Of a DNA stretch of 64,000 nt, positions 28,373 through 37,454 are shown piece by piece. Numbering within the stretch: the stretch's first letter is position 1; each line of letters starts with the position of its first letter. Source of the DNA: Bifidobacterium sp. (GTDB lineage: Bacteria; Actinomycetota; Actinomycetes; Actinomycetales; Bifidobacteriaceae); assembly GCA_022640915.1 (NCBI GenBank), contig JALCCT010000006.1, positions 55,589 to 119,588 on the forward strand. The letters are read 5' to 3'. Position numbers and translations under genes: made by a program. A model generated the notes under the pieces. That model saw only the letters and a program-made list of their open reading frames with translations, was not told where the DNA came from and ran no database searches.

Positions 28373-29680
28373 TTAGGACAGCGCCTTGACGTCGTTCACG
28401 TACTGCGTCCAGCTCTGCGCAGGCGTCTGCTCCTTGGTCACATCGACGCGACCGAGGGCATCACCCAACTTGGAGTCGATGTCGTAGTACTGTGCGCCGG
28501 TGAAAGGCACGACCGTCACAGCCTTGGCGCGGTCGGCAAAGATCTTGCCGGTTGGCGCGTTATTCAGGAAGGTGTCCGTCTTGTCAGCCACGGCCGGGTC
28601 GGCCATCGCCTTGGGGGAGCTGGGGTAGTTCGAGGCGGCCTTGAAGGTCGCGACCTGCTGCTCAGGGGCGGTCAGCCACGCCACCAGTTTGGCGGCCTCG
28701 TCTTGCACCTTGGAGGTCTTGGGCACAACGAGCCAGGAGCCGCCCTGGTTGGAGCCGCCGCCAGGCGTCACGTCGGCGATATCCCAGCCCTTGAAGTCGG
28801 AGCCGGAATTTCCTTTGATGTTGTTGACCAGCCAGGCCGGGCACATGATCGTAGCAAAGCCCTTGTCGGACTTGAAGCTGGCGTTCCAGTCGTCGGACCA
28901 TTGGTTGAGATGAGCCGATTCATCGCTGGTCGCGGTCAGTTGATCATACAGGCTTTTGATCTTGCTGTCCGTGGCGATGACGGTGCCGTCCTTCTTTACA
29001 TAAGCTTCTTCGATCTGGGTTTTCATCGCGCCCCAGATGCCGCCCATTGCGTCGTACCATGGCAGCCCGGTCTTCTCGGTGTACTGCTTGCCGACCTTGA
29101 AATAAGTGTCCCAGGTAGCGCTGTCCCCGCCGAGCAGCTTAGCTACTTCGTCGCGGTCAGTCGGCAGGCCAGCCTTGGCGAACAGATCCGAGCGGTAGCA
29201 CACAGCGGTGGGGCCGATGTCGTTGCCGGCGCCGATAACCTCACCATTGGCTGTGGTGGCACCCTGTGTCTTCCAATCGAGCCAGTCATTGTTCTTGATA
29301 TAGTCCTTCAAATCCATGAATTTGTCCGGCATCGCCGTGATCGAAGGCATCCACGCAATATCGGCCGCGTAGATATCGTAGGCGTTCGAGCCGGACGAGA
29401 TGGCGGTGTTGAAGGCGGAGCGGGCATCGTCTGAGCCGGAGGCGACAGTCTCTTCAATTTTGACGTTCGGATGCTCCTTCTCGTATGCGGTCCACAGATC
29501 GGCACCCGGACGCTCATTGCTGGGCTTACCGTAGCCGAAGTTGTTGAAAGTCTGAATTTTGATGACGGTTTTACCACCTGATTTAGCCCCATTTTGCGAG
29601 TTGCTGGATCCACAGGCGGCCATGCTGGCCAACGAGGCAATAGCAGTAACGGAGGCGAGTATTCGAGTGCTTCGCTTCAT
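28373..29680 (-). CDS. Carbohydrate ABC transporter solute-binding lipoprotein
   Basis: MKRSTRILASVTAIASLASMAACGSSNSQNG lipobox; solute-binding family 1 features. Confidence 0.93.
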   Translation of the reverse strand: MKRSTRILASVTAIASLASMAACGSSNSQNGAKSGGKTVIKIQTFNNFGYGKPSNERPGADLWTAYEKEHPNVKIEETVASGSDDARSAFNTAISSGSNAYDIYAADIAWMPSITAMPDKFMDLKDYIKNNDWLDWKTQGATTANGEVIGAGNDIGPTAVCYRSDLFAKAGLPTDRDEVAKLLGGDSATWDTYFKVGKQYTEKTGLPWYDAMGGIWGAMKTQIEEAYVKKDGTVIATDSKIKSLYDQLTATSDESAHLNQWSDDWNASFKSDKGFATIMCPAWLVNNIKGNSGSDFKGWDIADVTPGGGSNQGGSWLVVPKTSKVQDEAAKLVAWLTAPEQQVATFKAASNYPSSPKAMADPAVADKTDTFLNNAPTGKIFADRAKAVTVVPFTGAQYYDIDSKLGDALGRVDVTKEQTPAQSWTQYVNDVKALS

Positions 29681-29753
29681 GGTGTTCCTTTCCTCATCGC
29701 ACATCAACGTGCGATTTCTCCACCGGTGCATGCTACTTTACATACCACCGATG

Positions 29754-29775
29754 TTTTTGGAACCGTTTCCAAAAA
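29754..29775. promoter_or_regulatory. LacI-type operator upstream of the solute-binding protein gene
   Basis: TTTTTGGAACCGTTTCCAAAAA, near-perfect 22-bp palindrome. Confidence 0.7.
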
Positions 29776-29973
29776 CACAGATATTTTATCACATCCTCTG
29801 ATGATCTTCTATCGCATTGCCCTTAGTTGTGCGCTTCTGTATGCAACTGTGTGACTCTGTGCGTTCGCTCCGATAACACTCTCGGCCTGTGATCATTTTG
29901 CGGTACCTTCTGTAAGCTTGTGAACAATTTTGTAGAAGCGAACAGCGACACCCACCGAAGCGGTCATGACAAC

Positions 29974-30984
29974 TCACGCGCTTTCCCTCATCACCAATTT
30001 GACCGGAAAGATTTGGGCCGTGGTCTTCCACTCGCCCGCCTTGAGCCGATGAATCAGCATATCGGTGGCCGCCTGCGCCAACTCGGTGAGCGGCTGCGCT
30101 ATCGTAGTCAAGCGAGGCGAGGTGGCGCTGGCAACATGAAAATCATCAAATCCAACAACCGCTACGTCCCTCGGCACCCGCTTGCCGCGTTGATGCAACG
30201 CATGCAAGGCTCCAGCCGCAATCTGGTCGGATTGCGCGAACACGCCGTCAACCTCCGGGTGCGTATCAAGGATCGTATTCATAGCCTCGATACCGTGCTC
30301 AAAATCATAGGGACCGGAAAGAATATCAACGGGAGTAAGGCTCGCCTCGCCTAGCGCCATTACACAGCCCTCGGTACGCAGATTCTTGCCTGCCGGAGAC
30401 TGCATATCGACCGGCCCTTCGATAAGAACGACATGCCTCCTGCCATGGTTCGTCAGCAGCTGTCCGGCGAGATAACCGCCTTGAATCTGGTCAGGGTCGA
30501 CATACGGGTAATTCATGCCGACGGGCGGCTTGCCGACGAATACCGTGGGTTTGCCCGATGCCTTGATAATTGTCGCGAAACGCTTGGAATAGTGGAAACT
30601 GACGACCACCATGCCATCGGCGCCCGAGTTGCGCAATAAGCGCATGAAGCCGTCGGCGTCCGTCGGCGCGATCAGCACTAGGAACGGTAGCAGATTCGCC
30701 TTGGAGAATGAGCCCATGAGCCGGCTGACGATATCAGAGATGAAGGCGTCGCGGAAGGCGAAGTCCGGGGATTCGGTAATAACAATCGCCACAATGTTCG
30801 ATCTGCCGGAAGTCAGCTGTTTCGCGGCCATATTCGGCACAAAATGCAGATCTTGGGCCGCCTGACGCACCTTGCTGCGTGTCGTCGGCGACGCGGAACC
30901 CTCGCCCAGCGCGCGCGAGGCGGTCGACACAGCTACGCCTGCCCTGCGCGCTACATCGCGTATCGTGACCGTCTGCTGTGCCAT
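29974..30984 (-). CDS. LacI-family transcriptional regulator
   Basis: MAQQTVTIRDVARRAGVAVSTASRALGEGSASPTTRSKVRQAAQDLHFVPN HTH and periplasmic-binding-like domain. Confidence 0.95.
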   Translation of the reverse strand: MAQQTVTIRDVARRAGVAVSTASRALGEGSASPTTRSKVRQAAQDLHFVPNMAAKQLTSGRSNIVAIVITESPDFAFRDAFISDIVSRLMGSFSKANLLPFLVLIAPTDADGFMRLLRNSGADGMVVVSFHYSKRFATIIKASGKPTVFVGKPPVGMNYPYVDPDQIQGGYLAGQLLTNHGRRHVVLIEGPVDMQSPAGKNLRTEGCVMALGEASLTPVDILSGPYDFEHGIEAMNTILDTHPEVDGVFAQSDQIAAGALHALHQRGKRVPRDVAVVGFDDFHVASATSPRLTTIAQPLTELAQAATDMLIHRLKAGEWKTTAQIFPVKLVMRESA

Positions 30985-31010
30985 AGCTGCCTCCACACTG
31001 GCGATCCGTA

Positions 31011-31024
31011 TGTAAACGGTTCCA
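31011..31024. promoter_or_regulatory. LacI-type operator half/complete site at the LacI gene promoter
   Basis: TGTAAACGGTTCCA resembles the operator at 29754-29775 (TGGAAACGGTTCCA on its complementary strand). Confidence 0.55.
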
Positions 31025-31104
31025 TCAATTCGACTGCAATTGTAGCGCCATCGTGTAGCTGCTGGCACAACAGACGCTGAGGGAGTTCGGCGTAGCAGCT
31101 CGGT

Positions 31105-32106
31105 CTACTCGTGCCTAGGAAGTACGACCGGGTTCCTGCGCGACTCCTCGATACTGAAGGGGGCAAGCCGCGCGGTGTTGGCACGTACGGCGTCGCATGA
31201 AGCGGCAAAGCCGGCCCTCTCCTTGTCATTCAGATCCAGTTCGACGATATCTTCGACCCCGTTCGCGCCGATGATGCACGGAACCGAAATGAACAAGCCA
31301 TTCTGGCCATACTGACCCTCAAGCTGCACCGACCCGGGCATCACCGCATGCTCGTCATGCAGGATCGCGCGAGTGATGCGGGTCGCCGCGTTGGCGATCG
31401 CATACTCTGTGCACTGCTTGCCGCGGTAGGCTACATACCCGCCGTCACGCGCCTTAGCCTGCACATCCTCGGGCTTGAGATCGCTGAATCCTGGCTTGCT
31501 GATGACGTTCTTCATCGGTACCCCGGCGAAGCTGATGGCCGACCATGCGGCGATCTGCGTATTGCCGTGTTCGCCGATCATGTAAGCCTGAATCGATTCA
31601 GGCGCGAGCTTCGTGGCCAGTGAGATCACCTCGCGCAGCCGTGCGGAGTCAAGACAGGTGCCAGTGCCGATGATATGGCTTGCGGGCAGACCCGACAACC
31701 GGTGCAATTCGGCGGACACCACATCACAGGGATTGGCCACATTCACCCAGAATCCTTCGAACCCGGCCGCGGCGAGCCGGCCGGCGAAAGTACGAACCGA
31801 ATCAATAGTAGCGAACAGCTCGCCATCGCGACTCACTGCGGCGAGCTTGACATGGCCAGCCGCGTTGATGATGACATCGCAGCCTGCCAGCTGTTCATAA
31901 TCGGCATGGCAATTCCTTACCACGACCCGATGCGGCGCGAAGACGACGGAATCGTTGAGGTCCTGCACCTCAGCGGCAAGCTTGCCTTCATCGATGTCGC
32001 ACAGCAGCAGCTCATCCGCAATACCTTGCAGAATCAGGCTGTTCGCCGTGTGCGGACCGACGTGGCCGATACCGATAATGCCGATGGATACTGGACGATA
32101 GCCCAT
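31105..32106 (-). CDS. Lactate/malate dehydrogenase-family protein (L-2-hydroxyisocaproate dehydrogenase-like)
   Basis: GIIGIGHVGPHTANSLILQGIADELLLCDIDEGK Rossmann motif; VANPCDVVS; IGTGTCLDSARLR; IGEHGNTQIAAWS. Confidence 0.88.
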   Translation of the reverse strand: MGYRPVSIGIIGIGHVGPHTANSLILQGIADELLLCDIDEGKLAAEVQDLNDSVVFAPHRVVVRNCHADYEQLAGCDVIINAAGHVKLAAVSRDGELFATIDSVRTFAGRLAAAGFEGFWVNVANPCDVVSAELHRLSGLPASHIIGTGTCLDSARLREVISLATKLAPESIQAYMIGEHGNTQIAAWSAISFAGVPMKNVISKPGFSDLKPEDVQAKARDGGYVAYRGKQCTEYAIANAATRITRAILHDEHAVMPGSVQLEGQYGQNGLFISVPCIIGANGVEDIVELDLNDKERAGFAASCDAVRANTARLAPFSIEESRRNPVVLPRHE

Positions 32107-32465
32107 ATGAATCCCCTCCTTGTACGGCGCGCGCCTGGCCGCCGACTGTGCCCGACATTATTGGCCTGGCATGCATCGCCGGACCGGGTGCGCGCCAGCC
32201 TGCGATACGCCGCCGAATCGCCACGCATCGCACAATGCTTTGTAACCGCGATATTACCCCTTGGGGCTCGCCAACGTTGACAGTCACACGGAAACGTGAC
32301 AGACATATACATATGCCGCTGCGAACTAACCTGCATCCGACATGGGTGATAACCATGGGTGATAACTCATACGATTCCAAGGCTACCTGCATGGTTTCGA
32401 AGCTACTAGGGCGCTAGCGGGTTCTTTGCGGCCATACCATGCGGACCGAATCAGTGCACGCCGCG

Positions 32466-33602
32466 TCATCTCAAGGATTGTGTCTGTTCGTGCAGCTTTG
32501 GTCTGCCGGGAATAAAGTCGTAGGGCAGTTGGCGCGCGACGATCCAAATGAGCAGCATCGCCAAAGCCACCGCAAAGGATACCCGGGTCGATCCCGCGTC
32601 GAACGCAGATTTGATGGAACGCGTGCCAAGGACATCGTCGTTGCGACCGGGTTGCAACAACGCGTAGAGCAGGATGCTCCTCAGGGCGTAGAACGCAGCC
32701 CTGACCTTGCCGTGTCGCCACTTGGTTTCAACGGTCATATGCGTGAACATGCCGCCCAAGGTCTGTCCATAATGGGTGACCGGAATCCACAGCTCGAACA
32801 CGAGGAATGCGAGGACGGCGACGACGCGGGCGAGAACGGTAAACACCGCGATGCCAAAGGTCAGCCCCCCGAGCCTGTAATCACCGTCGGGCAATGGCGT
32901 GGCGGCATGGTGCAAAAGGAATATCCCCGCTGCAGCAAGGCAGAAGTAGACAACTGAGACGAGGCACATATCAATGACCAAAGTCACTGCACGGTGCAGC
33001 AGCTTGGGCGCAACGTTGATCTCATCCCTGTCGATCTGCTCAGGAGGCGAGATGCGATCAAGCAGCCATGCCAAAGCCCATCCAAGGATCGCGCCAAGTG
33101 TATTCGTCATGAGGTCGTCCACATCAAAATGCCGGTAGGCGCACGGGTACAGGCCCCAGAACCCCGTCAGCTGCGAGCATTCGATGGTTAGCGACACCAG
33201 GAATCCGGCTGGAATCACCACCCAGCCCTCCCAGCGCAACCAGCGGGCCATCACAAAGCCAAGCGGCACAAACAATACGACATTCAGCACAAGTTGAAGC
33301 AGCCCGTCCAATCCACCAGTGCGTATATCCCTAACGAAACGCATTACGCTGAGTTGGGGGGCGAACTGGTTCGTTTCGCAATACACCTGCGGGTTGTCCG
33401 GCATCGGATACAAGGTGAAGGCCACCAGCCCGAGCAGATAGAGCACGGCGAGATAGGCGGCCACCACTGCACTAAATCGCAACTGATGATGGCGGTGGTA
33501 CATACCGGCAAGAATCGGCAAAGTCAGCACCGCCGAAACGAAAGGCCACGCGATCATCGTAACAATGAACGAAGCGCTAAAATGTCCCAGATAGGCAAGC
33601 AT
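32466..33602 (-). CDS. VanZ-family protein with C-terminal RDD-like membrane domain
   Basis: LVLNVVLFVPLGFVMARWLRW...ECSQLTGFWGLYPCAYRHFDVDDLMTNTLGAILGW (VanZ); C-terminal LHRAVTLVIDMCLVSVVYF...HYGQTLGGM (RDD-like). Confidence 0.8.
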   Translation of the reverse strand: MLAYLGHFSASFIVTMIAWPFVSAVLTLPILAGMYHRHHQLRFSAVVAAYLAVLYLLGLVAFTLYPMPDNPQVYCETNQFAPQLSVMRFVRDIRTGGLDGLLQLVLNVVLFVPLGFVMARWLRWEGWVVIPAGFLVSLTIECSQLTGFWGLYPCAYRHFDVDDLMTNTLGAILGWALAWLLDRISPPEQIDRDEINVAPKLLHRAVTLVIDMCLVSVVYFCLAAAGIFLLHHAATPLPDGDYRLGGLTFGIAVFTVLARVVAVLAFLVFELWIPVTHYGQTLGGMFTHMTVETKWRHGKVRAAFYALRSILLYALLQPGRNDDVLGTRSIKSAFDAGSTRVSFAVALAMLLIWIVARQLPYDFIPGRPKLHEQTQSLR

Positions 33603-33725
33603 AGTGTTATTTCTTACGACTTGCGGCCACTCACGATGGCATCATCGGCAAGCTGCGCTACGACTGCGACTCTGCGGCTGAAGTGACCAGTACCGCCGAT
33701 ATCGTACCGACTCAGCACAACTGGC

Positions 33726-34352
33726 TCAGTCGTCGCCGAGCGTCACGTGGATGCCGCCGACCAAGGCGCTGACCACGTTGTAAAGCCAAGCAATGATGGT
33801 GGCGAGTAGCGTGACCAGCACGACCTCGATGATCGAGAAGATCGTGACGACGCTCAGGACTGTGCTCAGTGAAAACACGTCGGCGAGGTTGAATCCGCCG
33901 GCATCTAGTCCGGTCGAGGAGACAATCTGCGTCACCTGATCGAAAACGCCGACGATATTGAGCAGGATCCAGATCAACGCCGCAGCCACTATCTGAATGA
34001 TGGCCCCGGCGACGCCGAGGAGAAAGGTGACCTTGGCTACCGACCAGGCGTCGAAGTGGACGAGCGAGAGGCTCATGCGACGAGCGCGCGGCGCGCGGCG
34101 GCGATTGGAGCCGGCTGCGTACGGCGCCGCTGTGGGAGCCGAAGCATTCTGCGGTCGGTTTGCTGGTTGACCTACGTACTGGTTTGACGCCGAACGGGCC
34201 ATTCGTGGCGCGTGCTCATACGGACCAGCCTGAAGCTGAGCGCCTTCAGTTTGCTCCTCGCCGAAACGTTCGCTAGCAACGCCATCAGCTTCAGGCGCAA
34301 AGCCGTTCGGCTCGATGGCGTTCGGCTCATTGCCCTCAAGATTTTCGCTCAT
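33726..34352 (-). CDS. DUF3566 domain-containing membrane protein
   Basis: RRARRMSLSLVHFDAWSVAKVTFLLGVAGAIIQIVAAALIWILLNIVGVFDQV; located next to gyrA as in other actinobacteria. Confidence 0.88.
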   Translation of the reverse strand: MSENLEGNEPNAIEPNGFAPEADGVASERFGEEQTEGAQLQAGPYEHAPRMARSASNQYVGQPANRPQNASAPTAAPYAAGSNRRRAPRARRMSLSLVHFDAWSVAKVTFLLGVAGAIIQIVAAALIWILLNIVGVFDQVTQIVSSTGLDAGGFNLADVFSLSTVLSVVTIFSIIEVVLVTLLATIIAWLYNVVSALVGGIHVTLGDD

Positions 34353-34521
34353 CGCTGCTCCTTGTCACTGGCGACCTCGACCCGCTTGGCCTCTGCCAAG
34401 ATATTGCTCAATCCTAGGCTGAGGCTACCAGCGTTCTGGGACGATTGCCGACCATCCTACGCAGTCTGCACTGTTTCAACATCACAGCTTCGACATCATG
34501 ATTCCCATATCGCAACTGTTA

Positions 34522-37197
34522 TCACAGATCATGCCCATCCGAAAGCTTTGCCGAAGTCGAGACATCTGCCGGAATCAAAGGATCTGATGTGTGTTCGCCA
34601 TCCTTAGCCTCAGCGGCCTGGTCCTCGTCCTGCTCCTCGTTGCGTGCGATGGATAGAATCTCGTCACCCCTGTCGGGCTTGGCAAGCGTCACGCCTTGGG
34701 TATTGCGCCCAGTGCGATTGACCTCGGCGACGCCCGAGCGGATGACTTTGCCGGACTTCATAATGGCCATGACCTGATCGGTGTCTGAAACAATCAGCGC
34801 GCCGACGAGTGAGCCACGGCCTTCGGCCATATTGAGCGCCTTGACACCATAGCCGTTGCGTCCCTGCAGACGATATTCGCCAATCGCGGTACGTTTGGCG
34901 AAGCCCTCGTTAGTAACTACGAGCAAGTCCTGCTCACTTGCCTCCGGCACCACATCCATGGCGAGCAGCTCGTCTCCTTCGCGGAAGCGCATGCCCTGCA
35001 CGCCTGCGGTCTGCCGACCCATCGGGCGCAGTTGCTGGTCATCGGCCTGGAATTTGAGACTCATGCCCAGCTTGGACACCAGGATGATATCGTCTTCGGC
35101 GTTGCACAGCGCGGCGCCAACCAGTTCATCAACAGGCTCTGCGCTCTCCTCGTCCGACATCAACCGTACCGCGATCAAGCCGCCCTGGCGCGCAGAATCG
35201 TATTCGGACAATGCAGTCTTTTTGATTCTGCCCGAACGGGTGGCAAGCACAAGATATTTCGCCACCTCGTAGTTCGGTATCGAGAGCACGGTCTGGATGT
35301 TCTCTCCGGGGCCAAGCTGCAGCAGATTCGCCACATGCTGCCCCTTCGAATCGCGCGATCCTTCGGGCAGCTCGTACGCCTTGATACGGTAGACGCGGCC
35401 ACGGTTGGTGAAGAACAGCAGCCAGTTGTGCGTCGATGTGAGGAAGAAGTGGTCGACCACATCATCCTCGCGCAGCTTAGCACCTTTGATGCCCTTGCCG
35501 CCGCGGTGCTGAGCCCGATATTCGTCGGCCTTAGTGCGCTTGACGAAGCCAGAATGCGTGACCGTGACGACCACGTTCTCCTCGGCGATCAAGTCTTCGA
35601 CGTTCATTTCGCCGGAGTATGGCAGAATCTTCGTGCGCCGTTCATCGCCGTAGCGCTCCACGATGCCGTCCAACTCATCGCCCACTATCTGGCGTTGGCG
35701 TTCCGGGTGCGCAAGAATATCGTCGTAATCAGCGATCTTGCGCATGAGATCCTCGTGCTCATCAAGGATTTTCTGGCGTTCCAACGCCGCCAAACGGCGC
35801 AGCTGCATGGCCAAAATGGCGTCAGCCTGCACCTGATCCACATCGAGCAGTTCCATCAGCCCGGTACGCGCAGTGTCCACGTCAGCCGAGGCGCGAATCA
35901 GGGCGATGACCTGCTCGATCATATCGAGGGCCTTCAAATAGCCCTGCAAAATGTGGTCGCGTTCCTCAGCCTCGCGCTTGAGATATCTGGTCCGCCGCTC
36001 GATGACATCCATCTGGTGATTCACCCAATGGCGGATGAACGCGTCAAGGCTCAACGTACGCGGCACGTTGTCGACCAACGCGAGCATATTCGCGCCAAAG
36101 GTTTGCTGCAGCTGGGAGTGCTTGTACAGGTTGTTGAGCACAACCTTGGGCACGGCGTCGCGTTTGAGCACGAGTACAAGCCGCTGGCCGGTACGACCCG
36201 AGGTTTCGTCGCGCATGTCGGCGATGCCTTGGATCTTGCCGTCGCGCACAGCCTCGCGTATGGAAACAACCAGCCGATCGGGGTTGACCTGGTAGGGCAG
36301 CTCCGTGACGACCAGGCACATACGACCCTTGATCTCCTCGGTGTTGACGACTGCACGCATGGTGATGAGCCCGCGTCCGGTGCGATAGGCCTGCTCGATG
36401 CCCTTGTGTCCCAGAATTGTGGCGCCAGTAGGAAAGTCAGGGCCCTTGATGCGCTGAATCAGCGCTTCGAGCAACTCCTCGCGACTGGCGTCAGGGTGGT
36501 CGAGCGCCCAATGCACGCCATCGGCGACCTCATGCATATTATGCGGCGGAATGTTGGTGGCCATACCCACGGCGATGCCGGCGGATCCGTTGACCAAAAG
36601 ATTCGGGAAGCGAGCCGGCAGCACGGTCGGCTCCTGTGTTTTGCCGTCGTAATTCGGTACGAAATCAACGGTGTCTTTGTCGATGTCGCGCACCATCTCC
36701 ATGGCAAGCGGGGCCATACGGCATTCGGTGTACCTCATGGCGGCAGCCGGGTCGTCGCCCGGAGAGCCGAAATTGCCCTGCCCGTCGACCAGCATGTAGC
36801 GCATCGACCACGACTGCGCCATGCGCACGAGGGTGTCATAAATCGCAGAATCACCGTGCGGATGGTATTTGCCCATGACGTCGCCTACAACACGCGAACA
36901 CTTGTTGTAGCCACGATCAGGGCGGTATCCGCCGTCGTACATCGCGTAGATCACGCGCCGATGCACTGGCTTCATGCCGTCACGCACATCCGGCAGCGCG
37001 CGTTCGACGATGACAGACAACGCATACGCCAAGTAGGATTCGCGCATTTCTTGCTGCAGATCCATATGCTTGATTCGTTCGCCTGCAAGCAGGCCATAAT
37101 CGGTGTTGTCGCTCTCTTGCGGGCTGGGCGGCTCGAGTGAGCCCTCGGCGCCCGGCTGCCCGGTCATGTCATTCGTGTTATCAGTTTCGTCTGCCAC
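34522..37197 (-). CDS. gyrA: DNA gyrase subunit A
   Basis: [58 protein letters not shown]-terminal beta-pinwheel repeats. Confidence 0.99.
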   Translation of the reverse strand: MADETDNTNDMTGQPGAEGSLEPPSPQESDNTDYGLLAGERIKHMDLQQEMRESYLAYALSVIVERALPDVRDGMKPVHRRVIYAMYDGGYRPDRGYNKCSRVVGDVMGKYHPHGDSAIYDTLVRMAQSWSMRYMLVDGQGNFGSPGDDPAAAMRYTECRMAPLAMEMVRDIDKDTVDFVPNYDGKTQEPTVLPARFPNLLVNGSAGIAVGMATNIPPHNMHEVADGVHWALDHPDASREELLEALIQRIKGPDFPTGATILGHKGIEQAYRTGRGLITMRAVVNTEEIKGRMCLVVTELPYQVNPDRLVVSIREAVRDGKIQGIADMRDETSGRTGQRLVLVLKRDAVPKVVLNNLYKHSQLQQTFGANMLALVDNVPRTLSLDAFIRHWVNHQMDVIERRTRYLKREAEERDHILQGYLKALDMIEQVIALIRASADVDTARTGLMELLDVDQVQADAILAMQLRRLAALERQKILDEHEDLMRKIADYDDILAHPERQRQIVGDELDGIVERYGDERRTKILPYSGEMNVEDLIAEENVVVTVTHSGFVKRTKADEYRAQHRGGKGIKGAKLREDDVVDHFFLTSTHNWLLFFTNRGRVYRIKAYELPEGSRDSKGQHVANLLQLGPGENIQTVLSIPNYEVAKYLVLATRSGRIKKTALSEYDSARQGGLIAVRLMSDEESAEPVDELVGAALCNAEDDIILVSKLGMSLKFQADDQQLRPMGRQTAGVQGMRFREGDELLAMDVVPEASEQDLLVVTNEGFAKRTAIGEYRLQGRNGYGVKALNMAEGRGSLVGALIVSDTDQVMAIMKSGKVIRSGVAEVNRTGRNTQGVTLAKPDRGDEILSIARNEEQDEDQAAEAKDGEHTSDPLIPADVSTSAKLSDGHDL

Positions 37198-37363
37198 GAT
37201 GCTTCCCTTTGTTGTATTGCCTACTGCTTGGCTGAGTATTACGTTACGTGTTTACGATGTTGCGACGTGTGTCGGTGTCTGCTGGGCTACATGGTCATGT
37301 AGTTGGGTCTTGACAGTCGCGGTTGTGAGAAGTTCATTGAGGATCCGTTCTCAACAGGTATCA

Positions 37364-37391
37364 TCTGACCGACTCTTAAGAGCCGATCAGA
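37364..37391. promoter_or_regulatory. 28-bp imperfect palindrome in gyrB-gyrA intergenic region
   Basis: TCTGACCGACTCTTAAGAGCCGATCAGA, 12 of 14 pairs match. Confidence 0.45.
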
Positions 37392-37454
37392 CGGCTAGGC
37401 TGAAGTACACAGCAGTCCGCTTGTAGCTGACGCCCGCGCACGCCTTATTGACGT

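Noticed and set aside
35032-37140. 702-aa plus-strand ORF antisense to gyrA
   Set aside because: High-GC antisense shadow ORF; gyrA on the minus strand is unambiguous and the antisense product has no recognisable domain.
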